From assembly GCA_964654135.1 (NCBI GenBank), contig CAZZHV010000021.1:1-19714 (forward strand): 19,714 bases of DNA, in the 5' to 3' direction. The stretch's first letter is position 1. Each line of letters begins with the position of its first letter. The stretch is from CAMLQK01 sp964654135 (GTDB lineage Bacteria > Patescibacteriota > Saccharimonadia > Saccharimonadales > UBA4665). Under the pieces are notes generated by a model that was given only the letters and a program-made list of their open reading frames with translations, ran no database searches and was not told the origin of the DNA. The position numbers and the translations under genes are program-made. This document shows, in pieces, positions 1 through 7,125 of this stretch.

Positions 1-1682
1 GAGCGGATGAGTTTACTTATTTCGGGTAAATCGCCGTACTGCTTGCGATACGTCAAATAGGTGCGCTCAAAAGAGTGGTCGGTTAGTACTTGGCCACCCT
101 CCTGGAACTTGCGCATAACACTGTCAGTTGCTACTTGACGATGTTGCGGGTTATTGAACCAGAGAAGTAGTGGCACTAGATGGTCGGGGCGGTAGAACAT
201 ATATTCATAAATGCCGTCTAGTTGGCCACTGTTGTAAGCGTTTAGAAATATTGCTGTTTGTGCTTCTACGGCCTGCAGTGACCGATCTCGTTGCTCTGTG
301 CTCGGCTGATATGCCAAGCCTATGGCATACTCTGGCATCCAACGCGACAGAGCGTGAAGTACTTTGCTGGCGTAGGCTCGAGTGTCATGTGTAGGCACAG
401 TGAGGTAACCGGACAAGAGCTCGCCGACTCGTGGGTCATGCGAGTGAAAGAGTGCGCCCATCAGGGCTAGCAGTGTGTCAGAGTTCTCGATATCTCCAGC
501 TTCAATTGTTGTTTGTACTTCTTTGAGCACAGCACCAAATAATAGTTCGTCATGTCGCATGTGAATGCCAAGCGGCGCGATTGTGAGTGACTCGTAGCCA
601 GCGTTTTTTGATGTTCTATCACGAATCTCCGCTAAAATTGTTTGGGCAGCAGCGCGGTCACCTAGTTTAGCCAGAATCATGCGAGCAGAATCGTTATTTT
701 CATTTGTGCTATTAGCAATTTCGCGAATAGTTTCAACTTTACTACGGTGCGTGCCATCTTCGTTGAATAATTGACAGAGCTCGTTTGTGGTGGCTCGCGC
801 CACAGTGCGCATGGTTTGTCGCAAGGTGTCGCGCTCAATTTGTTTAGCACGACGTATCCGATTCGCTTGTTCATCATTGCCTACGAGTGTGTAATGCTCT
901 CTGTGCTTGCCCCAGAGTGTAGGATCGCTGATAGGTGCACCTGGGTAGTCCTTTTGCAGTTGCTCGAACGTCGTAAACACCAAAGGCTCCTTAATAACTG
1001 GCAATGCGATACCGTCGATCAGCTCTTCGGTGATCGGCTCGCCTTTTTTGTAAGCATTCTCCATTGTATAGGCGGCATAGCTCGTTAAATGGACAACCGG
1101 TTCAAGTGGATACGGTAGCGCCTCGGCACGCTCTTGCCAGTATTCGTTAACACTGGCTGCTTTAATAGGCTCGAAATGGTTGAACCTTTGGTACGCCTCG
1201 CCATCTTCGTAATCAACCTGACGAATTGCGGTAGTGACGCCTGTATCTTGCGCAAGACGCGTTAGCCGCGTGAAATAGCCGCTGGCACTATAGTTGACAG
1301 TATCAGGCACAAATAGCACCTTGACGTCTACACCTCGTTCGGCTGCGTCTGCTAGCGCCTGCTGCGTTTCCAAAAGTGCTATGTCGTATTGTTTGTCTGC
1401 CTGGTCTTCTGTGCTGGTAAAGAAATCGGCAAAGCCTCTCATTCCGCTAGCTGCGACTACCACTTTTCCAAGGTCGACACGAGCATCTGGGTCGGGCGGC
1501 GTGTCACCATCGGCCTCTGGATCTCTAACAATAAACTGATTACTCTTAATGCCACCGATAAGTGGTGGGACGTGGTCAAGCGACAATACAGTCTCAGGGC
1601 CAATATCTTGATATGCTTCTAAGTAGGCTGCTAGCTCGGGTCTAGGCTCGGGTGTGCGTTCAAAACTTTCATTATCTGTCAT
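1..1682 (-). CDS. Large unrecognised protein, C-terminus beyond the window
   Basis: An open frame of 560 codons runs from ATG at 1682 down to the window edge without a stop, so the C-terminus is missing. It begins MTDNESFERTPEP. The N-terminal third looks alpha/beta (for example GKVVVAASGMRGFADFF and GVDVKVLFVPDTV). The rest looks mostly helical and may be a HEAT-like or helical-bundle scaffold; that is an impression, not a domain match. There is no signal peptide or membrane segment. An extended -10 box (TGG-TATAGT) ends 8 nt before the ATG and there is no Shine-Dalgarno, so the mRNA is probably leaderless. It lies 72 bp downstream of the repeat-containing precursor gene on the same strand, with no clear terminator between, so read-through from that gene is possible. 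Function is unknown; a role with the precursor is suggested only by position. Confidence 0.85.
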   Translation of the reverse strand, partial: MTDNESFERTPEPRPELAAYLEAYQDIGPETVLSLDHVPPLIGGIKSNQFIVRDPEADGDTPPDPDARVDLGKVVVAASGMRGFADFFTSTEDQADKQYDIALLETQQALADAAERGVDVKVLFVPDTVNYSASGYFTRLTRLAQDTGVTTAIRQVDYEDGEAYQRFNHFEPIKAASVNEYWQERAEALPYPLEPVVHLTSYAAYTMENAYKKGEPITEELIDGIALPVIKEPLVFTTFEQLQKDYPGAPISDPTLWGKHREHYTLVGNDEQANRIRRAKQIERDTLRQTMRTVARATTNELCQLFNEDGTHRSKVETIREIANSTNENNDSARMILAKLGDRAAAQTILAEIRDRTSKNAGYESLTIAPLGIHMRHDELLFGAVLKEVQTTIEAGDIENSDTLLALMGALFHSHDPRVGELLSGYLTVPTHDTRAYASKVLHALSRWMPEYAIGLAYQPSTEQRDRSLQAVEAQTAIFLNAYNSGQLDGIYEYMFYRPDHLVPLLLWFNNPQHRQVATDSVMRKFQEGGQVLTDHSFERTYLTYRKQYGDLPEISKLIR

Positions 1683-1690
1683 AGGCAGCA

Positions 1691-1696
1691 ACTATA
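1691..1696 (-). promoter_or_regulatory. Extended -10 box of the leaderless gene starting at 1682
   Basis: On the minus strand TATAGT is preceded by TGG (extended -10 motif) and lies 8 nt before the ATG. Initiation about 7 nt downstream would place the 5' end at the start codon. Confidence 0.5.
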
Positions 1697-1754
1697 CCAG
1701 GAACGCTAATCTCTTACTAGAACTGAATAGCATGAAGGACTATTAAGATATTAT

Positions 1755-2069
1755 TCAAAAAGCGGTGTTCTGAAAAGTTGGCTCAGAGGGCTGCACTGAG
1801 CTTGCGAATGCCGCTCTACCATTGATTGCTGGCTCGGCAGATTGCACAGAGCTCGTAAAAGCCGGTCGAGCGTAGACTGCTTCTTGTCGCTGCACTAAGC
1901 TATCGAATGCAGGTTGATGTGCTACGGCTTGTGGCAACGTAACAAGTCCGGCAAAAGATGCTAGCTCCGTTGGGCTCAAGGGCTCTACGGCATCACACAT
2001 TTCAGAGATGAGATCAGTATCGAACCCTAAGGTAGTATCTTGCGCTTCGTACGGTGTTGCTTCAGACAT
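1755..2069 (-). CDS. Repeat-containing FxS-type RiPP precursor peptide (putative radical-SAM substrate)
   Basis: This 104-residue peptide starts at ATG 2069 behind a good ribosome binding site (AAGGAG, 7 nt upstream) and stops at TGA. The N-terminal half (1-37) is acidic and leader-like. The C-terminal half repeats every 16-17 residues: Phe at 39, 55, 71, 88 and 104. The three clear units read AFDSLVQ, AFTSSVQ and AFASSVQ; SFAGLVT is a decayed fourth, and the protein ends exactly on a fifth phenylalanine (TAF). The F-x-S signature matches the FxSxx peptides known to neighbour FxsB-family radical SAM/SPASM enzymes. In the classical members a single motif sits at the C-terminus, whereas here it is internal and repeated. 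It is divergent from the radical SAM gene at 2121 across a 51-bp gap. The assignment as a multi-core substrate is inference from motif plus neighbour. Confidence 0.75.
   Translation of the reverse strand: MSEATPYEAQDTTLGFDTDLISEMCDAVEPLSPTELASFAGLVTLPQAVAHQPAFDSLVQRQEAVYARPAFTSSVQSAEPAINGRAAFASSVQPSEPTFQNTAF
1792..1910 (-). repeat. Three degenerate tandem DNA repeats encoding the FxS cores
   Basis: Related 20-bp blocks begin at 1792, 1843 and 1891 (plus-strand TGCACTGAGCTTGCGAATGC, TGCACAGAGCTCGTAAAAGC, TGCACTAAGCTATCGAATGC). The offsets are 51 and 48 bp, in phase with the codons, which indicates internal duplication of the core segment. Confidence 0.75.
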
Positions 2070-2107
2070 ATGTGCTCCTTATGTTGTACCCTAAATGCGT
2101 GACATCA

Positions 2108-2113
2108 TATAGT
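2108..2113 (+). promoter_or_regulatory. -10 box of the radical SAM gene, leaderless arrangement
   Basis: TATAGT lies 7 nt before the ATG at 2121, with no Shine-Dalgarno between. The 51-bp divergent gap must also hold the precursor promoter, so the two may be co-regulated. Confidence 0.45.
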
Positions 2114-2120
2114 TAAGTAT

Positions 2121-3371
2121 ATGCCAGAAATTTCGCACGACCAACAACCAATTGAACAAGAAGATACCTATGATATTCCACGCATTGGCGAAGCAATTCT
2201 CAAGATTCATAGTCGCTGCAATCTCGACTGTGACTACTGCTACGTTTACAATTTAGGCGATGATAGTTGGCGAGAACAGCCACGTGTTATGACTTCGGAA
2301 ACGATGCAAGCGTTTGCTGATCGAGTTGGCGAATACTTAGACGAAGCGCCACCTAAAGCATTTCACATTACCTTTCACGGCGGTGAGCCCCTGCTGGCTC
2401 CACCTGAGGCTTTCGATGAAGCAGCGCAGATGCTTCGCCGCTCCGCTCCGGCGCGTACCATTATGCAATTTGCCGTACAAACGAACGCCACACTTCTTAC
2501 CGAGGAGTACCTTAAAATGTTTCGTCGCAATGCCGTTAGCATTGGCGTTAGTCTGGACGGCGGACAGGAGCAGAACGATCTCCATCGGGTCACGCGAGGC
2601 GGTGATCCGTCATATGAAATGGCAGCCAAGAACGTGAGTGCCATGATGAAAGACCCCCGGTACTACAAGCTATTCACGGGTATATTAGCTGTTATCGATC
2701 TGCAGAACGATCCGCTCGAAACATACTACAGTCTCCTAAAGTTTAAGCCGCCTCGCATTGACTTTTTGTTGCCACATGGCAATTGGAGTTCATTGCCCGC
2801 GGGTCTAGAAACTGCGCATACGCGCCGTGATGCCCCATATGCCGAATGGTTGAATACCATCTTTGATGAATGGTTCCCTGACCATACTACTTCGGTGAGA
2901 ATACGTATATTTGATTCACTCATTCACCTACTTACTGGCGGGCGAAGTAGCTTCGAAGGCGTTGGATCAACAGAAAACAATCTAGTGGTTATAGAGACTG
3001 ATGGCTCGTACGAAATGGTCGATACTCTAAAAGCAACGCCAGGGCGTGTATCTAAGACTGGCTTGCATGTGCGGCGTCACTCACTTCACGAAGCGCAAAC
3101 CTATATGCTGCAAAAACAGCGTTCACTTGGAGCTCTCGCTGTAGCTGAGCTATGCGAAGAATGCCCCATCCTAAAGCAATGTGGTGGCGGGTATTTACCG
3201 CACCGTTACGAAAACGGCAAGGCATTTAACCGAGAGACAGTATATTGCCAGGACATGCAGCATCTTGTGCCGCATGTGTTTGGAGGACTCAATGAACATG
3301 CGCTACGGCGTAGAACAGCAGCACATGTTCAAAAGGCTAGCGAGCTAAGTCAGCAATATCATCAATCGTAA
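2121..3371 (+). CDS. Radical SAM/SPASM peptide maturase, FxsB-like
   Basis: This is a cytoplasmic 416-residue iron-sulfur enzyme predicted to modify the divergently encoded precursor. The SAM-cluster motif C-x3-C-x2-C is at Cys33, Cys37 and Cys40 (CNLDCDYCY), followed by the SAM-binding HGGEPLL. A SPASM-type C-terminal auxiliary cluster region has cysteines at 345, 348, 354 and 376, with CGGGYLPHRY and VYC that resemble the FxsB family. Enzymes of this broad group crosslink aromatic side chains in short motifs such as F-x-S, so a Phe-to-Ser-region crosslink in each repeat is plausible; the actual chemistry cannot be read from sequence. The ATG at 2121 directly follows a -10 box (leaderless). 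Its 3' end overlaps the convergent gene at 3337-4029 by 35 bp. The family call is confident; the FxsB subfamily is likely, helped by the FxS precursor next door. Confidence 0.88.
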   Translation: MPEISHDQQPIEQEDTYDIPRIGEAILKIHSRCNLDCDYCYVYNLGDDSWREQPRVMTSETMQAFADRVGEYLDEAPPKAFHITFHGGEPLLAPPEAFDEAAQMLRRSAPARTIMQFAVQTNATLLTEEYLKMFRRNAVSIGVSLDGGQEQNDLHRVTRGGDPSYEMAAKNVSAMMKDPRYYKLFTGILAVIDLQNDPLETYYSLLKFKPPRIDFLLPHGNWSSLPAGLETAHTRRDAPYAEWLNTIFDEWFPDHTTSVRIRIFDSLIHLLTGGRSSFEGVGSTENNLVVIETDGSYEMVDTLKATPGRVSKTGLHVRRHSLHEAQTYMLQKQRSLGALAVAELCEECPILKQCGGGYLPHRYENGKAFNRETVYCQDMQHLVPHVFGGLNEHALRRRTAAHVQKASELSQQYHQS

Positions 3372-4029
3372 GCTCAGTAGGGATGATATCGACAGGTAGA
3401 TCGATATAGCCTGTAAGTGGGATGCTAAAAATCGTTTCGCGATGCATTCTGCCAAAATATTGTGTCCCGCGCATTGATTGCCTAAAGAAATTAGGGCTGT
3501 CGAAAACGCAGTGAATGTAGCCCTTTAAAGGGTTCTCGATATCTCGCGCGGCTTTTATAAGATCAGGTCGCGCAAAAGTGGTGACATGGATGTCGCTTTT
3601 AAAAATACTCAATCGTTTTATTTTGTGCATATCGTGCCCCCAACCGACGGTCGGCTGATCATAAGGGCCGCATCGCTGCATGCGCTCTTCCTTAGAATTA
3701 AAATCACCGAAGAGACCGCCCAAGATAGCGACACTAGCATTGGTCGTGGCTTGCAAGAACTTGTCTCCACCATCTGGAAGACCATGACTCCTAATCGCCA
3801 AGCCATCTCGCACATTGGCATACGAATGTTCTTGTACATCAACTGGCTCGTGGAAATCTTTTTGGTATGCGCTACCGATGAGCATCATACCGAGCAGTGA
3901 TGCGTAACGCGCGACAGTGTAGGCATCTCGTTCTCCTTCTCCGACTAACTCAGCCTCGTCCATGAGCCAGGTCAACTCGTCCGGGAGGGGATATCGTAAT
4001 TTACGGCCAGAAACAAAAGAATCGTACAT
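3337..4029 (-). CDS. Unrecognised conserved-looking protein, 230 residues
   Basis: This complete frame has good codon structure and starts at ATG 4029, preceded by an extended -10 box (TGG-TATGAT) ending 6 nt before the start, so it is probably leaderless. There is no signal peptide. Hydrophobic ASLLGMMLIG at about 45-54 could be a helix rather than a membrane span. Notable motifs are GDKFLQATTNASVAILGGLFGDF and HVTTFARPDL, giving a mixed alpha/beta impression. Its last 35 bp overlap the end of the radical SAM gene tail-to-tail. I do not recognise the family. A role in the peptide locus is possible by position only. Confidence 0.8.
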   Translation of the reverse strand: MYDSFVSGRKLRYPLPDELTWLMDEAELVGEGERDAYTVARYASLLGMMLIGSAYQKDFHEPVDVQEHSYANVRDGLAIRSHGLPDGGDKFLQATTNASVAILGGLFGDFNSKEERMQRCGPYDQPTVGWGHDMHKIKRLSIFKSDIHVTTFARPDLIKAARDIENPLKGYIHCVFDSPNFFRQSMRGTQYFGRMHRETIFSIPLTGYIDLPVDIIPTELTIDDIADLAR

Positions 4030-4035
4030 TGTCTA

Positions 4036-4041
4036 ATCATA
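4036..4041 (-). promoter_or_regulatory. Extended -10 box of the gene starting at 4029
   Basis: On the minus strand TGG-TATGAT is followed by 6 nt and then ATG. No Shine-Dalgarno is present. Confidence 0.5.
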
Positions 4042-4064
4042 CCAGTATGAACGCACAGCTATAC

Positions 4065-4093
4065 TTGTAAAAGTTGTACTTTGATAGTATAAT
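4065..4093 (+). promoter_or_regulatory. Strong sigma70-type promoter of the lipoprotein gene
   Basis: The -35 box TTGTAA and the perfect -10 box TATAAT are separated by exactly 17 bp. The predicted start is near 4100, immediately before the hairpins described next. Confidence 0.65.
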
Positions 4094-4102
4094 ATATTCA
4101 TG

Positions 4103-4138
4103 ATCACCACCCGGTGATTTTTTTGATATCTGGTATCA
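4103..4138 (+). promoter_or_regulatory. Leader hairpins, the first terminator-like (possible attenuator)
   Basis: ATCACC-accc-GGTGAT is followed by seven T residues (4118-4124), the form of a small intrinsic terminator. It is followed at once by a second perfect hairpin, TGATA-tctgg-TATCA (4124-4138). The T tract is shared between the two. No plus-strand gene lies upstream for the first hairpin to terminate, so it sits in the lipoprotein mRNA leader, a few bases from the predicted 5' end. Confidence 0.45.
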
Positions 4139-4178
4139 GATGTCAAAACGTTCCTACTCAGATCAAGGAAGTGTTTTC

Positions 4179-4835
4179 GTGCGACTCCCTCGAACATCCG
4201 CTGTTCTCGTGGGCTCTGCCCTGCTGGTTCTCGCGCTTTCAGCGTGTGACCCCGACGGCTCCTCGTCCAGCAACGACGGCAACAACAAGGCCGCCAGCCC
4301 GACCCACAGCGCTCCGCGCCAGCCCGGCAACGCCACGCCTTCTGCGCCGTCTTCGGCCAAGGAGTCGAAGGACACGACCAGTGTCAACGAGCCCGACGTG
4401 AACTCCATGGCTTACGTCTGTGACGTCATCGGAGACCTGTCTGCCCTGGTGGGCAAGCAGCTCGTCAGTGACGACGTCGACGCTGGCCTCAGCATGGCGC
4501 ACCCGCCGCGAGTCGGCAACTGCTCCTACACCAGCGAGGCCTACGACTACTACGAGTTCAACGTCATGTACGCCGGCAAGGAGATGATGGCCGCCTACGA
4601 GCTTCCGCTCGGACGTGGTACTGATGGCTTCAGCCGCAGTGAGAACTACGGGCCTGGCGCCATCGTCGACACCAGCCAAGCTTCGCCCACATACGCGATC
4701 CCCAACGGTGATCGCGTGATCGTCATCGACACGGGGAACTTCACGGAGTACCTCAAGAAGTACGGCAACGGCGCCACCATGGACGATGTCATCAAGCACA
4801 TCGTCAAGCAGTTCCGGGCCGTCGTGCACAACTAG
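4179..4835 (+). CDS. Secreted lipoprotein, GC-rich, actinobacterial style
   Basis: The protein has 218 residues. I chose GTG at 4179 because AAGGAA lies 9 nt upstream and the protein then starts with a compact signal peptide (VRLPRTSAVLVGSALLVLAL) and lipobox LSAC with Cys23. An in-frame ATG at 4140 would add 13 residues. A low-complexity Ser/Asn/Pro/Ala linker (about 28-65) leads to a globular domain with paired cysteines (VCDVIGDLSALVG and VGNCSYTS) reminiscent of the DUF3558-like lipoproteins of Actinobacteria; this match is tentative. It is probably anchored on the outer face of the cell membrane. Third codon positions are strongly G/C, unlike the flanking genes, which suggests transfer. 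It has its own promoter (4065-4093) and is followed by a long GC-rich hairpin (4846-4917). Confidence 0.8.
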   Translation: MRLPRTSAVLVGSALLVLALSACDPDGSSSSNDGNNKAASPTHSAPRQPGNATPSAPSSAKESKDTTSVNEPDVNSMAYVCDVIGDLSALVGKQLVSDDVDAGLSMAHPPRVGNCSYTSEAYDYYEFNVMYAGKEMMAAYELPLGRGTDGFSRSENYGPGAIVDTSQASPTYAIPNGDRVIVIDTGNFTEYLKKYGNGATMDDVIKHIVKQFRAVVHN

Positions 4836-4845
4836 CTCCATCTGA

Positions 4846-4917
4846 GTAGGGCAAGCGGCGGCGGACGTCTATATACTGCATACGCAGTCACTATCTTCGT
4901 CCGCCGCCGCACCCTAC
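4846..4917 (+). terminator. Long GC-rich hairpin after the lipoprotein gene
   Basis: GTAGGG (4846-4851) and GCGGCGGCGGACG (4855-4867) pair with CGTCCGCCGCCGC (4898-4910) and CCCTAC (4912-4917). The loop holds another perfect hairpin, ACTGC-atac-GCAGT. It sits between convergent genes. There is no clean T tract directly after it, so it may be a bidirectional terminator or an mRNA-stabilising end. Confidence 0.6.
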
Positions 4918-4940
4918 CCCTTTGAATTTATTTACTTTTA

Positions 4941-6065
4941 CTAACGCATATTCTGACGAACATTTTCGGCGAGTATGCCGGTAAATGCCAATCGTGCAGC
5001 GATTGCCTCTACCGGTAGAGCTGGGCCGCGACAATTGCCGTCGATCACGTAAGATTGACCTTCCGTATCTGTGACCCAGTCAAATACACCATAGTACTGT
5101 GATACGGCTTCGCCTGAATGAGCAGCAGCGTCCGATACTACTTGGCACGCGAGGTCTACACTTGTTTCACGCATAGTGCCCACGGACTCGGGGTCAAGAG
5201 AAACATACGATGCTCCGGTAATAACTTTTTCACCAGGCCGCCTGTACTTGAGCGTTGGATACGCTTGGGCACTCAAAAAACCTGAACTGTGGGCGTATGC
5301 CAAGACATGCACACGAACCTCACGTGTTCGGTCGTTTGTTGCATTAATCTCGGACAATGTCTCGGCTGCCTTGCTGTTTGCGGGTATCAAATCCTGTATT
5401 GGCGAGCGCAAATCCAGAAACGGCTGTATGAGGCCGCTCTGTGCAATCTTGCCTACCTCCAAAGCCTTGCTAAACTCACCCGGGCTATCGAATATTTCAA
5501 TCCCCCTACTGCGTGAGCCATCAATTGGCTTATATATAATGCTATTATCCGGATGCTCAGCAACAAGCGCCTCTACTTTATCTGTCGTATACGTCGGCAA
5601 ACCTACGCCATTTCTTTGTAACACGGCGTCCATTAGGCCTTTGTGATTGCCGAAGTTTTGGATTGGTCGACAGTTCCAGAGGCGCTCGTTAGGCACCCCT
5701 AAGCCATAGGCTGTGCGTTGCTTAGACCCGTCTGGCTGCTGTACTCGATCTTGAAAATTTGCCACCCAATGGTCAATAACGGTCGGATAATCTTCCAACG
5801 ACCCTTTCTTAAATTTTGTCGCCAACAGGAGCCTTCCCTGTTCGTCGTATATGGGTTGTTCTGCGACCGCAATCTGTGGCACATTGCCAAGCTCTCGCAT
5901 GCCGGAGGGTTCCTCGAGCGCTATCCCAATATGATAATCAACACCCTGTTCTCTAAACTGCTGCTGAAGCTCGTGAGGGCTACGGAACATATCCTCTTCC
6001 CATGGATGAACAATACCTTGATCGTTTCCGTAATCACCATACAGCATTAAGACAGCTTCGCGCAT
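4941..6065 (-). CDS. Stand-alone ATP-grasp enzyme
   Basis: The protein has 374 residues. ATG 6065 was chosen over upstream frame extension because AAGGAGGG lies just before it. The N-terminal domain (about 1-150) is poorly characterised. The ATP-grasp core has a nucleotide-binding lysine in IIYKPIDGSRSRG (Lys179, with a Ser/Arg/Gly-rich loop), a conserved arginine region (REVRVHVLAY), and C-terminal metal-binding residues in YVIDGNCRG (Asp342, Asn344). Such enzymes join a carboxylate to an amine or similar nucleophile through an acyl-phosphate. The substrate is unknown. It differs clearly from the graspetide maturase at 9800-10768, being longer and lacking the ENNPNGQW motif. A role in peptide tailoring, amino-acid ligation or tagging is possible. 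The gene is divergent from the YqeY-like gene, with a candidate -10 TACAAT at 6103-6098. No obvious precursor lies beside it. Confidence 0.75.
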   Translation of the reverse strand: MREAVLMLYGDYGNDQGIVHPWEEDMFRSPHELQQQFREQGVDYHIGIALEEPSGMRELGNVPQIAVAEQPIYDEQGRLLLATKFKKGSLEDYPTVIDHWVANFQDRVQQPDGSKQRTAYGLGVPNERLWNCRPIQNFGNHKGLMDAVLQRNGVGLPTYTTDKVEALVAEHPDNSIIYKPIDGSRSRGIEIFDSPGEFSKALEVGKIAQSGLIQPFLDLRSPIQDLIPANSKAAETLSEINATNDRTREVRVHVLAYAHSSGFLSAQAYPTLKYRRPGEKVITGASYVSLDPESVGTMRETSVDLACQVVSDAAAHSGEAVSQYYGVFDWVTDTEGQSYVIDGNCRGPALPVEAIAARLAFTGILAENVRQNMR

Positions 6066-6128
6066 AACCCTCCTTATGTGAAGTTCTGATGAAATCCATT
6101 GTAGCATCTGATTACACATCTCAATTGA

Positions 6129-6134
6129 TATAAT
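6129..6134 (+). promoter_or_regulatory. -10 box of the YqeY-like gene, leaderless arrangement
   Basis: A perfect TATAAT preceded by TGA (extended form) lies 6 nt before ATG 6141. No Shine-Dalgarno is present. Confidence 0.55.
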
Positions 6135-6140
6135 GAATGC

Positions 6141-6479
6141 ATGAATGATAATCCACTTATCGAGAAACTTTCCAGCGACCTGTTGCAAGCCCGCAAAGAT
6201 GGTGATGCGTCCAAAAAAGAGATTCTTCAAGCTGCACTCACGCGTATTACAAACGCAGAAGCAATTACTCTTGCAGGTGCGCCTGCCACCGCGTCAGTCG
6301 GCGTTGGTTCGACCGAAGCTGTGCGCCGCCACATTTCCATAGACGAAGCTCGTAAACTCATTCAGCAAGAAATAGATGAACTCAGCGAAGCACTTAACGC
6401 CATGCAGTCACAGCCCGATCACCCTTACGCGATCGACCTGAAAAATAAGATTACAACCCTTTCAAACTACTTGAGATAA
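6141..6479 (+). CDS. Small GatB/YqeY-like protein
   Basis: This helical, charged 112-residue protein has an opening pattern (LIEKLSSDLLQARKDGDASK, then KEILQAALTRITNAEAI) that follows YqeY-family proteins: an amphipathic helix, a charged turn, then a helix ending in N-AEI. A flexible Ala/Gly/Val segment follows, then SIDEARKLIQQEIDELSEAL in place of the usual second YqeY helix pair. The typical family length is about 150 residues, so this is a short version lacking the C-terminal tail domain. YqeY proteins resemble the tail of the amidotransferase subunit GatB and are thought to bind tRNA; their role is unclear. It starts directly after a -10 box. Confidence 0.6.
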   Translation: MNDNPLIEKLSSDLLQARKDGDASKKEILQAALTRITNAEAITLAGAPATASVGVGSTEAVRRHISIDEARKLIQQEIDELSEALNAMQSQPDHPYAIDLKNKITTLSNYLR

Positions 6480-6549
6480 TTATCGCTACTTATGTTCACG
6501 TATGTTGTGGAATATAATTAACCTTAGCTAAAAGAAAGCGAGGGTTACT

Positions 6550-7125
6550 ATGACAGAAGCGTTCGAAATCAGACAGCCTGAACCACGAGATGCACACGAC
6601 ATAAGCCGGCTGTTCTTAGATAGATACGATGACATTCTTCCAGGTAGACAGAGTTGGAAGCCAGCCCGTAAGCGCTACCTCGAGAAACATGGCGAAGGCT
6701 ATTTCCTCGATAAAATTAATCGCGCTCACGACTTTCCTAAGGCAAATTTTGGCACTATTGCCACCGTTGACGACGAGTTAGCCGGTTTTGCCTACGCCGT
6801 GGCAGATCCGAGCAATCAGCTTTTCGCGCGACTTGTCGGGCTTGTCGTTAGTAGACAATACGAGGGCAACCAAGTCGGCACTCGACTTGAAATTGAGCGT
6901 CAAGGCTGGGCTGATGTATACGATAGAATTCTCTATGGCCAGGTGGTGTACGAAGACGATGCTACCCGGGCATTCTACAGATATAGCGGCTATCGGGAAG
7001 TTGGTACGCGCGTAATGGCTGAGACCGTTTTTCAGCTTATTGAGCACACTCCACCATCAATAGAACATCTTACGTTAGACATTCCTTGGGCGACTCGTCT
7101 TACTGATGAGCCACTCGTGTACTAA
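6550..7125 (+). CDS. GNAT-family N-acetyltransferase
   Basis: A 191-residue cytoplasmic enzyme expected to transfer an acyl group from acetyl-CoA to an amine. GNAT motif A is visible at about 97-115: LVVSRQYEGNQVGTRL, where RQYEGNQVG (102-110) is the pyrophosphate-binding Q/R-x-x-G-x-G/A variant. Motif B-like VYEDDATRAFYRYSGYREVG follows at about 135-155, with the typical N/D-x-x-A-x-x-F-Y-x-x-x-G-Y form. The substrate is unknown. ATG 6550 has GAGGG 6 nt upstream. A -10 TATAAT lies at 6513-6518 with a weak -35 TTATGT 17 bp before it. The last 4 bp overlap the convergent CHAP gene. Confidence 0.8.
   Translation: MTEAFEIRQPEPRDAHDISRLFLDRYDDILPGRQSWKPARKRYLEKHGEGYFLDKINRAHDFPKANFGTIATVDDELAGFAYAVADPSNQLFARLVGLVVSRQYEGNQVGTRLEIERQGWADVYDRILYGQVVYEDDATRAFYRYSGYREVGTRVMAETVFQLIEHTPPSIEHLTLDIPWATRLTDEPLVY

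Noticed and set aside
1294..1622. Overlapping plus-strand frames inside the left-edge gene
   Set aside because: They lie opposite a 560-codon open frame with a promoter and sensible composition, and themselves have no ribosome binding sites or recognisable motifs.
1755..1757. Possible recoding of TGA (as glycine in some Patescibacteria) at the end of the FxS precursor
   Set aside because: Reading through adds only four codons before TAA, ending outside the repeat pattern. The winged-helix gene also ends at TGA, and other genes use TAA or TAG. A standard code is simplest.
4140..4178. ATG at 4140 as the start of the lipoprotein
   Set aside because: It has no ribosome binding site and would place 13 polar residues before the signal peptide. 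GTG 4179 has AAGGAA at good spacing.
4239..4841. A 200-residue open frame on the minus strand opposite the lipoprotein gene
   Set aside because: It is an artefact of high GC content: Val/Asp/Arg-rich low complexity with no ribosome binding site. The opposite strand has a signal peptide, lipobox and promoter.
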